64,000 nt of DNA from Thereva unica (taxonomy: Eukaryota > Arthropoda > Insecta > Diptera > Therevidae), in the NCBI GenBank assembly GCA_949987705.1, contig OX465282.1, forward strand, positions 12,822,501 through 12,886,500, read 5' to 3'. The translations under genes and the position numbers were made by a program. Within the stretch, counting starts at the first letter, position 1, and the number at the start of each line of letters is the position of its first letter. The notes under the pieces are model-generated. The model was not told where the DNA came from, did no database searches, and saw only the letters and a list, made by a program, of their open reading frames with translations. Shown here piece after piece: positions 44,850-59,060 of the stretch.

Positions 44850-46500
44850 TTTTCTAATGATTGTTTGTGTTTACAATTTTTTTGTTTCTATGAAATTTGT
44901 TAAAATTATTATTGTTAAATTATATATAGTCTGAAAAAATATTTTTTTAATAGAGTGAGAAATAGGCTCCAAATATGTCCAGAAATACTACCTCTTAAAG
45001 TCCTATAGAAATCGGATTACCCGTTTTCGAGATTATAAACATACAGAAAAGCAATCAATAAAAGTTCTTAAAAGCCCGAGCTGTGACCGTCAAAAAGTGG
45101 TGAACTTTTCTGAAAGGATGAAACCTGCAGGAATGATAGTATTTGCGAAAACTATCTGCATTTCGAAAATCGGAGTAGAAAATGTATATAAACATATTAG
45201 AGTGAAAACTTTCTTTATCAATACAATTGAAATCCCCAAAAAGCTCTATTTAAATAAAATATCCAGCGTCAGCTAAGTGCCAAATCGTGCCAAAAAGAAA
45301 CGAATTGCCTATAGTACGGTGAGGATATATTTAGGTGAATATAGATATTGAGATTGAGCTTTCTGAGGTGTACAATTAGAATGATGAAAAAAGTTTTAAC
45401 TCACTTTAATTCAAGTTTTCGGTCTGATAGTGGGACCCAAAAGCCGCATGAAAGTGAAAAGGTAGCCGCAAATATGCCTTACCTTCGCAGGCACTTTTAC
45501 AGACTACTAGGAAAAATAAAAACTGGTTATCACATTTCATAAAATTTAGGGAACGGAAAATTCATATCGCCAGTATGTAAGTATGCATATTAGTTGAAGT
45601 CAAATTTATGGACTCTTATAATTAAGTTGAAAAATTCTAGAAAAAATAATAGTTTTTCAATGCTTATATTATTAAATATACATTGAATATAAACCCACCC
45701 CCTCGAACACCCTTTTGTTAATTGTTTCTAGCTGAAGGACCGAGATTTTGCAAAAATATCTTGCATTTTCGGATTCAGCAGATCTAAATCTATAGAAATC
45801 ATCCGGAAGCGACCCCTTTATGAATAACGAACCCCCCTCAACCGCGGAAACCGTACTCCGAGTCTGTCAAACTAAGCATAAAGTGCTCGTTAAGAATCGC
45901 TTTTGACAGAGAAAGAACGCACTATATCTATCTGCATCGTGCGCACCCATCGTTAAAGAATAGAAAGAGCATTAACTCGTTCAGAAAAATTGAAAACATA
46001 AACTGCGACGCAATTTTCTTACGACCCTTTTCCTTTATGAATGGAATTCTGAATTGATGACCTATTTAGGCGCATTTTTTGGATAAAAAAGTTTGAGGGC
46101 GCGAAGTCTGGACAGGGCGAGAAATCCCCCGGCACGGCACAAATCCCCCGGCCAGGCGCTGTCTGTTGCACATTTTTGTATTGTAAATACATACAAAAAA
46201 AATTGTTTCATGGTTTTTTTCCCCCGTGAAAACTTTTGCAAGTTGAAAGTGAAAATGATATTAGAGGAATTATGACCAAAAATTTTATTTTTTAGGGTTT
46301 TTGAAATTCAGCCCCAATTGGTAAAATGTAACCCACTTGATATCTGTTATGATCGGTTCTCCAGAAAAAAACTTTTGGCTACATGGCATTAGCGATTCAT
46401 ATAATATTTAATTCAATCTGAACTAGAGACACCGAATATTCGGCCACGCTCTGGGCCGAAGCCCCGAATTCGCAAAAATTTCGAGCATAGAAAAATTATC
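44850..46500. other. Foldback core, unrecognised sequence
   Basis: A/T-rich stretch with only short ORFs. I see no domain, TIR pair or tandem repeat on either strand. Some of it may be host or element sequence captured with the core. Confidence 0.4.
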
Positions 46501-46506
46501 ACTGTA

Positions 46507-47109
46507 CTGCCCCCATAAGTAAAAGTGCCGTATCTACAAAAAATTGAAAATTGGGTTTTTGATTTATTTGGAATAAGTATTTTATTTCCTATCATTTACT
46601 AAAAAATAATATTCGTTATGTACCGTTATCACGCAAATATTATATCAAAAAACGCCGTATCTACACTAATTTGTTCCTGCAGAAAGAGCAAAAAAGCGGT
46701 ATCTGCAAAAATCAAAACAAAAGTGCGGCATCTACATGCAGTTGCCGCGTTTTCGCTAGGTTAATGTAGATGCCGCTTTCTTGCATTTTGTTACATTGAC
46801 TCTTTTCATAGAAAGCTTAATTGTGAAATTCGCTTCAGATACGGCATTTTTCCTTATGAGCGCAAAGCTTTGACTTAGTAGTCATAAGCAAAAGTGCAGT
46901 ATCTATATTTTCCTCCATAATTCCGTAATTTTATAAATAAAATGCAAAACGTATTTTTTTCTATATTCAAGATGATTAAATCTATAATTTAAAATAAAAA
47001 CATCATATTTGTCGTATTTTGTAACACCGAAATACTAATTATATATGTTTTGCCATTTATCTCAAAATTGCTCAATCTGTAGATACGGCACTTTTGCTTA
47101 TGAGGGCAG
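46507..47109. mobile_element. TIR element with iterated gtgccgtatctac motif
   Basis: The ends are ctgcccccataagtaaaagt and the complement of ctgccctcataagcaaaagt. The motif aagtgccgtatctaca or its complement recurs at least six times inside (near 46525, 46655, 46695, 46730, 46760, 46835, 47080). About 600 bp, no coding capacity. Confidence 0.6.
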
Positions 47110-47471
47110 TGTAGATGTGATCTTAAGACTACAATAATATTTCCAGTGTTAACACAATTGCGCGCAATTCCATAAACGATTTGCAGCCACTCGATTTCGA
47201 TTTTTTGTTTTTTATTGCTTTTCTCAAGAAATTTGTCCTCCGGTCCGGAGCCCCTTTTATAATATTGTTGTTTTTGTTGTTGCTTTTCCGATGAAATTTG
47301 GATTCCTTTCATATAATTTTTAGTGATATGTGCGTTTTTTATGATTTGGTATTCGGCCGCATAATGTGGGTTAACCTACAAAGAAATTTTAGGGGTGGCG
47401 GACATTTAAAATACATGGAACAACATTTGCACTGGCATACACATCAGACGGCGCGGAGAAATTACTATGTA

Positions 47472-49015
47472 GTCCAGTCAAATTAGAGGTTTGACTGAAG
47501 ATAATTCCGAAGTTGCTGAAAATTGGAACAGCCGTTAAAAACATTATTATACGTAAGCTGTAGAGACTGCCACGCGATTGAGCGGCTGCAAACTTTTTTA
47601 TTCAAGGTCAAAGGGTCAAAATATCAGTTTTTTGCAAATATCTGCTACACCGTACGTCTTATCAGAAAATTATGTTTACAACGTTTGTAGATTAGGCGAT
47701 TATCTACAAAAAAGTATATTATACATTTTCTCGTAGGAATTGCCATTTCTGAGATATTGTCGTTTTAATAAGTTAAAATACTCATATTCTATCATTCCCG
47801 ACTTGTAAAGGTCATCAGAAATTTAATAAATCCTTTGTTGGAGTACGCGGCTAATATTTTCAGGGGTGATTCCTGGATATATTTGGAGAAAAAAATTGTT
47901 CTACAGAGGGCGGCTATCTCCACTATCCACTAAGATACAGGGTGATTAGGGACAAAATTTTGTTTTTTTTTTAAATTTACTGAAATTTGAATAACTCCTA
48001 AAGTAATTATCATAAAGTAGCCTAATTAGGCTCATCTTTTAGGTAAATGTGTATTCTTTAATTTGGTGTAAAATATAGCAGCCTGAGTGACTCCGTTCAA
48101 AAAATATGTAGGCTCAAACCAATGCTATTATGCCGCAGTTGAAAGACGAGTAACTTTTTATTTGTTCACGATAAAACACGATAAAACTACTACTACTACT
48201 ACTACCTACAAAACTACCCAAAATAAACACTTATTGTATATGGAAATATTGTAGGTAATAGTTTGGTGCATCAGAAAAGCAAAAAAAAAATGTACTGTTA
48301 GTAACGAATTTTCTGAGAAAAACGAAGAAATCTGCCAGGTCTAGATTCTAAGCATTGTTTGAGCCTATATATTTTTTGAACGGAGTCACTCAGGTTGCTG
48401 TGCTTTATACCAAATAAAAGAATAGACATTTACCTAAAAGATGAGCCTAATTAGGCTACTCTATCATAATTACTTTAGGAGTTATTCAAATTTCAGTAAA
48501 TTTAAAAAAAAAAACAAAATTTTTTCTCTAATCACCCTGTATCTTAGTGGATAGTGGAGATAGCCGCCCTCTGTAGAACAATTTTTTTCTCCAAATATAT
48601 CCAGGAATCACCCCTGAAAATATTAGCCGCGTACTCCAACAAAGGATTTATTAAATTTCTGATGACCTTTACAAGTCGGGAATGATAGAATATGAGTATT
48701 TTAACTTATTAAAACGACAATATCTCAGAAATGGCAATTCCTACGAGAAAATGTATAATATACTTTTTTGTAGATAATCGCCTAATCTACAAACGTTGTA
48801 AACATAATTTTCTGATAAGACGTACGGTTTAGCAGATATTTGCAAAAAACTGATATTTTGACCCTTTGACCTTGAATAAAAAAGTTTGCAGCCGCCCAAT
48901 CGCGTGGCAGTCTCTACAGCTTACGTATAATAATGTTTTTAACGGCTGTTCCAATTTTCAGCAACTTCGGAATTATCTTCCAATTATGGCGTTTTTTCGT
49001 CTATTTTGACTGGAC
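47472..49015. mobile_element. Long-armed foldback element with TA duplications
   Basis: The ends are gtccagtcaaa (47472) and tttgactggac (49015), flanked by TA on both sides. The arms, about 47490-48120 and 48363-48990, are inverted copies over roughly 630 bp (for example gggcggctatctccactatcc and its complement). The loop is about 240 bp and contains an (ACT)n microsatellite at about 48188-48210. No transposase; the TA target suggests the Tc1/mariner superfamily. Confidence 0.75.
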
Positions 49016-49333
49016 TATATGGGGACTTCTGCCGCAGGCCGCCGCCGTCACCGTCGCCTGGCAAGTCGTTTGTTCATTTATTCGGCCAAATATCGAACAT
49101 TAAAAGAGTGGCCGAAAAGCAGCCAAATATTTCTGGCATCTAAACCATACCAAATTGATAATAAATTATCTTAGAAAAATAATTTATCATCTACTAAGTA
49201 ATTATAGTTCAAAAATTAGCTCATTATTAACAAAACAAAATTAATTCAACAATATTCTTAAAGACATAATTCTCAAAAGAGTGGCTTTCGTCGATACTAG
49301 GATGCTAGGGTGTTTATTATTTTTAGATACATA

Positions 49334-49587
49334 TCGAGGGTTTCCTGCCAGAAGGGCGTATCAACCAAAACATGGATTTAGAGGATTCAATAAAAACATT
49401 TCAAAAATCGGTGCATTTTTTTTTTTCATATTGCTTATCATCGAAAATAAATGTTTTTAGGCGTATGTTTTGGATACTTTTATTCACTTGGTGAGTTTTG
49501 TCAAAACAAACGGTAAAAAATTTAATAATGTTTATACGCCCAAAATCGCGATTTTGTGGATACGCCCTTCTGGCAGGAAACCCTCGA
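49334..49587. mobile_element. Short TIR element with TA duplications
   Basis: 254 bp between TA dinucleotides (49332-49333, 49588-49589). The inverted ends tcgagggtttcctgccagaa / ttctggcaggaaaccctcga match perfectly over about 28 bp. Tc1/mariner-type MITE by its target. Confidence 0.75.
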
Positions 49588-49774
49588 TATATTATTTTAC
49601 ATAACATTGCATCACTTTTATTTAAATCTTTCCGCCAAATATTTCACGTCACATTACTTCATTCGAGTATTAGTTGATTCAATTACTGCTTTAGTTAAAT
49701 TAATTTTTTATATCTATTTAGCAGGTGGTGGATCAGTGGCCACTTCCGGATTTGGAATTTTTTATGTTATTTCT

Positions 49775-50200
49775 TAACACCACCCTTACCAAGTACACAA
49801 AAACCCAGCGGGGCATAAACGTTTAACTATAGTTTCAAAAATAATATTTTCTTGGGGTTGAGTTAAGGGGTGCCTTGTTATGGGCTTGAGATTTTTGGTG
49901 TATTTTTTAGCACCACTCTTCTTAACGAAGAACCATATTGTGCAGCGGGGTCTTCTACCGCCTTTAACTATATTTCCAAAGCACCATTTGTTTTAGTTCC
50001 TAATACCACCCTTAAGAGGTGTGCGAAAATGCAGCGGGGTCTAAAGCCTCTAACTATTTGTTCCAAAATAATCATTTATAGGGGGTGGTTTTAGGGTGTC
50101 ACACGGGGATGTTATGAACTTGCAATTTTTTGTGGTAGTTCCTAATACCACCGTTAATAAGTGTGCAAAAATGCAGCGGGGTCTAAAGCCTCTAACCATA
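49775..50200 (-). repeat. Degenerate inner units of the right arm
   Basis: About three diverged monomers recognisable by cagcggggt, taactatag, and ccacccttaagaggtgtgcg. Divergence rises toward the core. The last one (about 50060-50200) shares its specific variants with the inner edge of the left arm. Confidence 0.8.
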
Positions 50201-53200
50201 GTTTTTAAAATAATCACCTCTAGGGGTGGCTTCAGGGTGGAATAAGGGTGGCGACCGACGATGTTATGGACTTGAGATTTCTTCAGGAATCTACTAACAT
50301 CCCTCTTAACGCGTGGTAAAAATTTCAGCGGGGTCTAAAGCCTCTAACTATAGTTTTTAAAATAATCACCTCTAGGGGTGGCTTCAGGGTGGCATAAGGG
50401 TGGCGACCGACGATGTTATGGACTTGAGATTTCTTCAGGAATCTACTAACATCCCTCTTAACGCGTGGTAAAAATTTCAGCGGGGTCTAAAGCCTCTAAC
50501 TATAGTTTTTAAAATAATCACCTCTAGGGGTGGCTTCAGGGTGGCATAAGGGTGGCGACCGACGATGTTATGGACTTGAGATTTCTTCAGGAATCTACTA
50601 ACATCCCTCTTAACGAGTGGTAAAAATTTCAGCGGGGTCTAAAGCCTCTAACTATAGTTTTTAAAATAATCGCCTCTAGGGGTGGCTTCAGGGTGGCATA
50701 TGGGTGGCGCCCGACGATGTTATGGACTTGAGATTTCTTCAGGAATCTACTAACATCCCTCTTAACGCGTGGTAAAAATTTCAGCGGGGTCTAAAGCCTC
50801 TAACTATAGTTTTTAAAATAATCACCTCTAGGGGTGGCTTCAGGGTGGCTTCAGGGTGGCATATGGGTGGCGACCGACGATGTTGTGGACTTGAGATTTC
50901 TTCAGGAATCTACTAACATCCCTCTTAACGCGTGGTAAAAATTTCAGCGGGGTCTAAAGCCTCTAACTATAGTTTTTAAAATAATCACCTCTAGGGGTGG
51001 CTTCAGGGTGGCATATGGGTGGCGACCGACGATGTTATGGACTTGAGATTTCTTCAGGAATCTACTAACATCCCTCTTAACGCGTGGTAAAAATTTCAGC
51101 GGGGTCTAAAGCCTCTAACTATAGTTTTTAAAATAATCACCTCTAGGGGTGGCTTCAGGGTGGCATAAGGGTGGCGACCGACGATGTTATGGACTTGAGA
51201 TTTCTTCAGGAATCTACTAACATCCCTCTTAACGCGTGGTAAAAATTTCAGCGGGGTCTAAAGCCTCTAACTATAGTTTTTAAAATAATCACCTCTAGGG
51301 GTGGCTTCAGGGTGGCATAAGGGTGGCGACCGACGATGTTATGGACTTGAGATTTCTTCAGGAATCTACTAACATCCCTCTTAACGAGTGGTAAAAATTT
51401 CAGCGGGGTCTAAAGCCTCTAACTATAGTTTTTAAAATAATCACCTCTAGGGGTGGCTTCAGGGTGGAATAAGGGTGGCGACCGACGATGTTATGGACTT
51501 GAGATTTCTTCAGGAATCTACTAACATCCCTCTTAACGCGTGGTAAAAATTTCAGCGGGGTCTAAAGCCTCTAACTATAGTTTTTAAAATAATCACCTCT
51601 ATGGGTGGCTTCAGGGTGGCATAAGGGTGGCGACCGACGATGTTATGGACTTGAGATTTCTTCAGGAATCTACTAACATCCCTCTTAACGCGTGGTAAAA
51701 ATTTCAGCGGGGTCTAAAGCCTCTAACTATAGTTTTTAAAATAATCACCTCTAGGGGTGGCTTCAGGGTGGCATAAGGGTGGCGACCGACGATGTTATGG
51801 ACTTGAGATTTCTTCAGGAATCTACTAACATCCCTCTTAACGCGTGGTAAAAATTTCAGCGGGGTCTAAAGCCTCTAACTATAGTTTTTAAAATAATCAC
51901 CTCTAGGGGTGGCTTCAGGGTGGCATAAGGGTGGCGACCGACGATGTTATGGACTTGAGATTTCTTCAGGAATCTACTAACATCCCTCTTAACGCGTGGT
52001 AAAAATTTCAGCGGGGTCTAAAGCCTCTAACTATAGTTTTTAAAATAATCACCTCTAGGGGTGGCTTCAGGGTGGCATAAGGGTGGCGACCGACGATGTT
52101 ATGGACTTGAGATTTCTTCAGGAATCTACTAACATCCCTCTTAACGAGTGGTAAAAATTTCAGCGGGGTCTAAAGCCTCTAACTATAGTTTTTAAAATAA
52201 TCACCTCTAGGGGTGGCTTCAGGGTGGCATAAGGGTGGCGACCGACGATGTTATGGACTTGAGATTTCTTCAGGAATCTACTAACATCCTTCTTAACGAG
52301 TGGTAAAAATTTCAGCGGGGTCTAAGGCCTCTAACTATAGTTTTTAAAATAATCACCTCTAGGGGTGGCTTCAGGGTGGCATAAGGGTGGCGACCGACGA
52401 TGTTATGGACTTGAGATTTCTTCAGGAATCTACTAACATCCCTCTTAACGCGTGGTAAAAACTTCAGCGGGGTCTAAAGCCTCTAACTATAGTTTTTAAA
52501 ATAATCACCTCTAGGGGTGGCTTCAGGGTGGCATAAGGGTGGCGACCGACGATGTTATGGACTTGAGATTTCTTCAGGAATCTACTAACATCCCTCTTAA
52601 CGCGTGGTAAAAACTTCAGCGGGGTCTAAAGCCTCTAACTATAGTTTTTAAAATAATCACCTCTAGGGGTGGCTTCAGGGTGGAATAAGGGTGGCGACCG
52701 ACGATGTTATGGACTTGAGATTTCTTCAGGAATCTACTAACATCCTTCTTAACGAGTGGTAAAAATTTCAGCGGGGTCTAAAGCCTCTAACTATAGTTTT
52801 TAAAATAATCACCTCTAGGGGTGGCTTCAGGGTGGCATAAGGGTGGCGACCGACGATGTTATGGACTTGAGATTTCTTCAGGAATCTACTAACATCCCTC
52901 TTAACGCGTGGTAAAAACTTCAGCGGGGTCTAAAGCCTCTAACTATAGTTTTTAAAATAATCACCTCTAGGGGTGGCTTCAGGGTGGAATAAGGGTGGCG
53001 ACCGACGATGTTATGGACTTGAGATTTCTTCAGGAATCTACTAACATCCCTCTTAACGCGTGGTAAAAACTTCAGCGGGGTCTAAAGCCTCTAACTATAG
53101 TTTTTAAAATAATCACCTCTAGGGGTGGCTTCAGGGTGGCATAAGGGTGGCGACCGACGATGTTATGGACTTGAGATTTCTTCAGGAATCTACTAACATC

Positions 53201-56200
53201 CCTCTTAACGCGTGGTAAAAATTTCAGCGGGGTCTAAAGCCTCTAACTATAGTTTTTAAAATAATCACCTCTAGGGGTGGCTTCAGGGTGGCATAAGGGT
53301 GGCGACCGACGATGTTATGGACTTGAGATTTCTTCAGGAATCTACTAACATCCCTCTTAACGCGTGGTAAAAATTTCAGCGGGGTCTAAAGCCTCTAACT
53401 ATAGTTTTTAAAATAATCGCCTCTAGGGGTGGCTTCAGGGTGGCATAAGGGTGGCGACCGACGATGTTATGGACTTGAGATTTCTTCAGGAATCTACTAA
53501 CATCCCTCTTAACGCGTGGTAAAAATTTCAGCGGGGTCTAAAGCCTCTAACCATAGTTTTTAAAATAATCACCCCTAGGGGTGGCTTCAGGGTGGCATAA
53601 GGGTGGCTTCCAACGATGATATAGACTTGGGATTTTTTCTGGAATCTATTAACATCCCTCTTAACGCGTGGTAAAAATTTCAGCGGGGTCTAAAGCCTCT
53701 AACTATAGTTTTTAAAATAATCACCTCTAGGGGTGGCTTCAGGGTGGCATAAGGGTGGCGACCGACGATGTTATGGACTTGAGATTTCTTCAGGAATCTA
53801 CTAACATCCCTCTTAACGCGTGGTAAAAATTTCAGCGGGGTCTAAAGCCTCTAAATATAGTTTTTAAAATAATCACCTCTAGGGGTGGCTTCAGGGTGGC
53901 ATATGGGTGGCGACCGACGATGTTATGGACTTGAGATTTCTTCAGGAATCTACTAACATCCCTCTTAACGCGTGGTAAAAATTTCAGCGGGGTCTAAAGC
54001 CTCTAACTATAGTTTTTAAAATAATCACCTCTAGGGGTGGCTTCAGGGTGGCATATGGGTGGCGACCGACGATGTTATGGACTTGAGATTTCTTCAGGAA
54101 TCTACTAACATCCTTCTTAACGCGTGGTAAAAATTTCAGCGGGGTCTAAAGCCTCTAACTATAGTTTTTAAAATAATCACCTCTAGGGGTGGCTTCAGGG
54201 TGGCATAAGGGTGGCGACCGACGATGTTATGGACTTGAGATTTCTTCAGGAATCTACTAACATCCTTCTTAACGAGTGGTAAAAATTTCAGCGGGGTCTA
54301 AAGCCTCTAACTATAGTTTTTAAAATAATCACCTCTAGGGGTGGCTTCAGGGTGGCATAAGGGTGGCGACCGAGGATGTTATGGACTTGAGATTTCTTCA
54401 GGAATCTACTAACATCCCTCTTAACGCGTGGTAAAAATTTCAGCGGGGTCTAAAGCCTCTAACTATAGTTTTTAAAATAATCACCTCTAGGGGTGGCTTC
54501 AGGGTGGCATAAGGGTGGCGACCGACGATGTTATGGACTTGAGATTTCTTCAGGAATCTACTAACATCCCTCTTAACGCGTGGTAAAAATTTCAGCGGGG
54601 TCTAAAGCCTCTAACTATAGTTTTTAAAATAATCACCTCTAGGGGTGGCTTCAGGGTGGCATAAGGGTGGCGACCGACGATGTTATGGACTTGAGATTTC
54701 TTCAGGAATCTACTAACATCCCTCTTAACGAGTGGTAAAAATTTCAGCGGGGTCTAAAGCCTCTAACTATAGTTTTTAAAATAATCACCTCTAGGGGTGG
54801 CTTCAGGGTGGCATAAGGGTGGCGACCGACGATGTTATGGACTTGAGATTTCTTCAGGAATCTACTAACATCCTTCTTAACGAGTGGTAAAAATTTCAGC
54901 GGGGTCTAAAGCCTCTAACTATAGTTTTTAAAATAATCACCTCTAGGGGTGGCTTCAGGGTGGCATATGGGTGGCGACCGACGATGTTATGGACTTGAGA
55001 TTTCTTCAGGAATCTACTAACATCCCTCTTAACGCGTGGTAAAAATTTCAGCGGGGTCTAAAGCCTCTAACTATAGTTTTTAAAACAATCACCTCTAGGG
55101 GTGGCTTCAGGTTGGCTTCAGGGTGGCATAAGGGTGGCGACCGACGATGTTATGGACTTGAGACTTCTTCAGGAATCTACTAACATCCCTCTTAACGCGT
55201 GGTAAAAATTTCAGCGGGGTCTAAAGCCTCTAACTATAGTTTTTAAAATAATCACCTCTAGGGGTGGCTTCAGGGTGGCATATGGGTGGCGACCGACGAT
55301 GTTATGGACTTGAGATTTCTTCAGGAATCTACTAACATCCCTCTTAACGCGTGGTAAAAATTTCAGCGGGGTCTAAAGCCTCTAACTATAGTTTTTAAAA
55401 TAATCACCTCTAGGGGTGGCTTCAGGGTGGCATAAGGGTGGCGACCGACGATGTTATGGACTTGAGATTTCTTCAGGAATCTACTAACATCCTTCTTAAC
55501 GAGTGGTAAAAATTTCAGCGGGGTCTAAAGCCTCTAACTATAGTTTTTAAAATAATCACCTCTAGGGGTGGCTTCAGGGTGGCATAAGGGTGGCGACCGA
55601 GGATGTTATGGACTTGAGATTTCTTCAGGAATCTACTAACATCCCTCTTAACGCGTGGTAAAAATTTCAGCGGGGTCTAAAGCCTCTAACTATAGTTTTT
55701 AAAATAATCACCTCTAGGGGTGGCTTCAGGGTGGCATAAGGGTGGCGACCGACGATGTTATGGACTTGAGATTTCTTCAGGAATCTACTAACATCCCTCT
55801 TAACGCGTGGTAAAAATTTCAGCGGGGTCTAAAGCCTCTAACTATAGTTTTTAAAATAATCACCTCTAGGGGTGGCTTCAGGGTGGAATAAGGGTGGCGA
55901 CCGACGATGTTATGGACTTGAGATTTCTTCAGGAATCTACTAACATCCCTCTTAACGCGTGGTAAAAATTTCAGCGGGGTCTAAAGCCTCTAACTATAGT
56001 TTTTAAAATAATCACCTCTAGGGGTGGCTTCAGGGTGGCATATGGGTGGCGACCGACGATGTTATGGACTTGAGATTTCTTCAGGAATCTACTAACATCC
56101 CTCTTAACGCGTGGTAAAAATTTCAGCGAGGTCTAAAGCCTCTAACTATAGTTTTTAAAATAATCACCTCTAGGGGTGGCTTCAGGGTGGCATAAGGGTG

Positions 56201-59060
56201 GCGACCGACGATGTTATGGACTTGAGATTTCTTCAGGAATCTACTAACATCCTTCTTAACGAGTGGTAAAAATTTCAGCGGGGTCTAAAGCCTCTAACTA
56301 TAGTTTTTAAAATAATCACCTCTAGGGGTGGCTTCAGGGTGGAATAAGGGTGGCGACCGACGATGTTATGGACTTGAGATTTCTTCAGGAATCTACTAAC
56401 ATCCCTCTTAACGCGTGGTAAAAATTTCAGCGGGGTCTAAAGCCTCTAACTATAGTTTTTAAAATAATCACCTCTAGGGGTGGCTTCAGGGTGGCATAAG
56501 GGTGGCGACCGACGATGTTATGGACTTGAGATTTCTTCAGGAATCTACTAACATCCCTCTTAACGCGTGGTAAAAATTTCAGCGGGGTCTAAAGCCTCTA
56601 ACTATAGTTTTTAAAATAATCACCTCTAGGGGTGGCTTCAGGGTGGAATAAGAGTGGCGACCGACGATGTTATGGACTTGAGATTTCTTCAGGAATCTAC
56701 TAACATCCCTCTTAACGCGTGGTAAAAATTTCAGCGGGGTCTAAAGCCTCTAACTATAGTTTTTAAAATAATCACCTCTAGGGGTGGCTTCAGGGTGGCA
56801 TATGGGTGGCGACCGACGATGTTATGGACTTGAGATTTCTTCAGGAATCTACTAACATCCCTCTTAACGCGTGGTAAAAATTTCAGCGGGGTCTAAAGCC
56901 TCTAACTATAGTTTTTAAAATAATCACCTCTAGGGGTGGCTTCAGGGTGGCATATGGGTGGCGACCGACGATGTTATGGACTTGAGATTTCTTCAGGAAT
57001 CTACTAACATCCTTCTTAACGAGTGGTAAAAATTTCAGCGGGGTCTAAAGCCTCTAACTATAGTTTTTAAAATAATCAGCTCTAGGGGTGGCTTCAGGGT
57101 GGAATAAGGGTGGCGACCGACGATGTTATGGACTTGAGATTTCTTCAGGAATCTACTAACATCCCTCTTAACGCGTGGTAAAAATTTCAGCGGGGTCTAA
57201 AGCCTCTAACTATAGTTTTTAAAATAATCACCTCTAGGGGTGGCTTCAGGGTGGCATAAGGGTGGCGACCGACGATGTTATGGACTTGAGATTTCTTCAG
57301 GAATCTACTAACATCCCTCTTAACGCGTGGTAAAAATTTCAGCGGGGTCTAAAGCCTCTAACTATAGTTTTTAAAATAATCACCTCTAGGGGTGGCTTCA
57401 GGGTGGCATAAGGGTGGCGACCGACGATGTTATGGACTTGAGATTTCTTCAGGAATCTACTAACATCCCTCTTAACGAGTGGTAAAAATTTCAGCGGGGT
57501 CTAAAGCCTCTAACTATAGTTTTTAAAATAATCGCCTCTAGGGGTGGCTTCAGGGTGGCATAAGGGTGGCGACCGACGATGTTATGGACTTGAGATTTCT
57601 TCAGGAATCTACTAACATCCCTCTTAACGAGTGGTAAAAATTTCAGCGGGGTCTAAAGCCTCTAACTATAGTTTTTAAAATAATCACCTCTAGGGGTGGC
57701 TTCAGGGTGGAATAAGGGTGGCGACCGACGATGTTATGGACTTGAGATTTCTTCAGGAATCTACTAACATCCCTCTTAACGAGTGGTAAAAATTTCAGCG
57801 GGGTCTAAAGCCTCTAACTATAGTTTTTAAAATAATCGCCTCTAGGGGTGGCTTCAGGGTGGCATAAGGGTGGCGACCGACGATGTTATGGACTTGAGAT
57901 TTCTTCAGGAATCTACTAACATCCCTCTTAACGAGTGGTAAAAATTTCAGCGGGGTCTAAAGCCTCTAACTATAGTTTTTAAAATAATCACCTCTAGGGG
58001 TGGCTTCAGGGTGGAATAAGGGTAGCGACCGACGATGTTATGGACTTGAGATTTCTTCAGGAATCTACTAACATCCCTCTTAACGCGTGGTAAAAATTTC
58101 AGCGGGGTCTAAAGCCTCTAACTATAGTTTTTAAAATAATCACCTCTAGGGGTGGCTTCAGGGTGGCATAAGGGTGGCGACCGACGATGTTATGGACTTG
58201 AGATTTCTTCAGGAATCTACTAACATCCCTCTTAACGCGTGGTAAAAATTTCAGCGGGGTCTAAAGCCTCTAACTATAGTTTTTAAAATAATCACCTCTA
58301 GGGGTGGCTTCAGGGTGGCATAAGGGTGGCGACCGACGATGTTATGGACTTGAGATTTCTTCAGGAATCTACTAACATCCCTCTTAACGAGTGGTAAAAA
58401 TTTCAGCGGGGTCTAAAGCCTCTAACTATAGTTTTTAAAATAATCGCCTCTAGGGGTGGCTTCAGGGTGGCATAAGGGTGGCGACCGACGATGTTATGGA
58501 CTTGAGATTTCTTCAGGAATCTACTAACATCCCTCTTAACGCGTGGTAAAAATTTCAGCGGGGTCTAAAGCCTCTAACTATAGTTTTTAAAATAATCGCC
58601 TCTAGGGGTGGCTTCAGGGTGGCATAAGGGTGGCGACCGACGATGTTATGGACTTGAGATTTGTTCAGGAATCTACTAACATCCCTCTTAACGAGTGGTA
58701 AAAATTTCAGCGGGGTCTAAAGCCTCTAACCATAGTTTTTAAAATAATCACCCCTAGGGGTGGCTTCAGGGTGGCATAAGGGTGGCTTCCGACGATGATA
58801 TAGACTTGGGATTTTTTCTGGAATCTATTAACATCCCTCTTAACGCGTGGTAAATATTTCAGCGGGGTCTAAAGCCTCTAACTATAGTTTTTAAAATAAT
58901 CACCTCTAGGGGTGGCTTCAGGGTGGCATAAGGGTGGCGACCGACGATGTTATGGACTTGAGATTTCTTCAGGAATCTACTAACATTCCTCTTAACGCGT
59001 GGTAAAAATTTCAGCGGGGTCTAAAGCCTCTAAATATTTTTTTCAAAAATAATCATTTTT
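50200..59060 (-). repeat. Right-arm satellite array, ~152-bp monomer, about 58 copies
   Basis: The complement of the left-arm monomer, for example cagcggggtctaaagcctct, aactatagtttttaaaataa, ggcttcagggtggcataagg. Almost all units are type B (gatgttatggacttgagatt). Only two clear type A units are seen (around 53610-53650 and 58785-58820). Variants with gagtgg instead of gcgtgg recur in blocks, showing local amplification. Non-coding. Confidence 0.97.
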
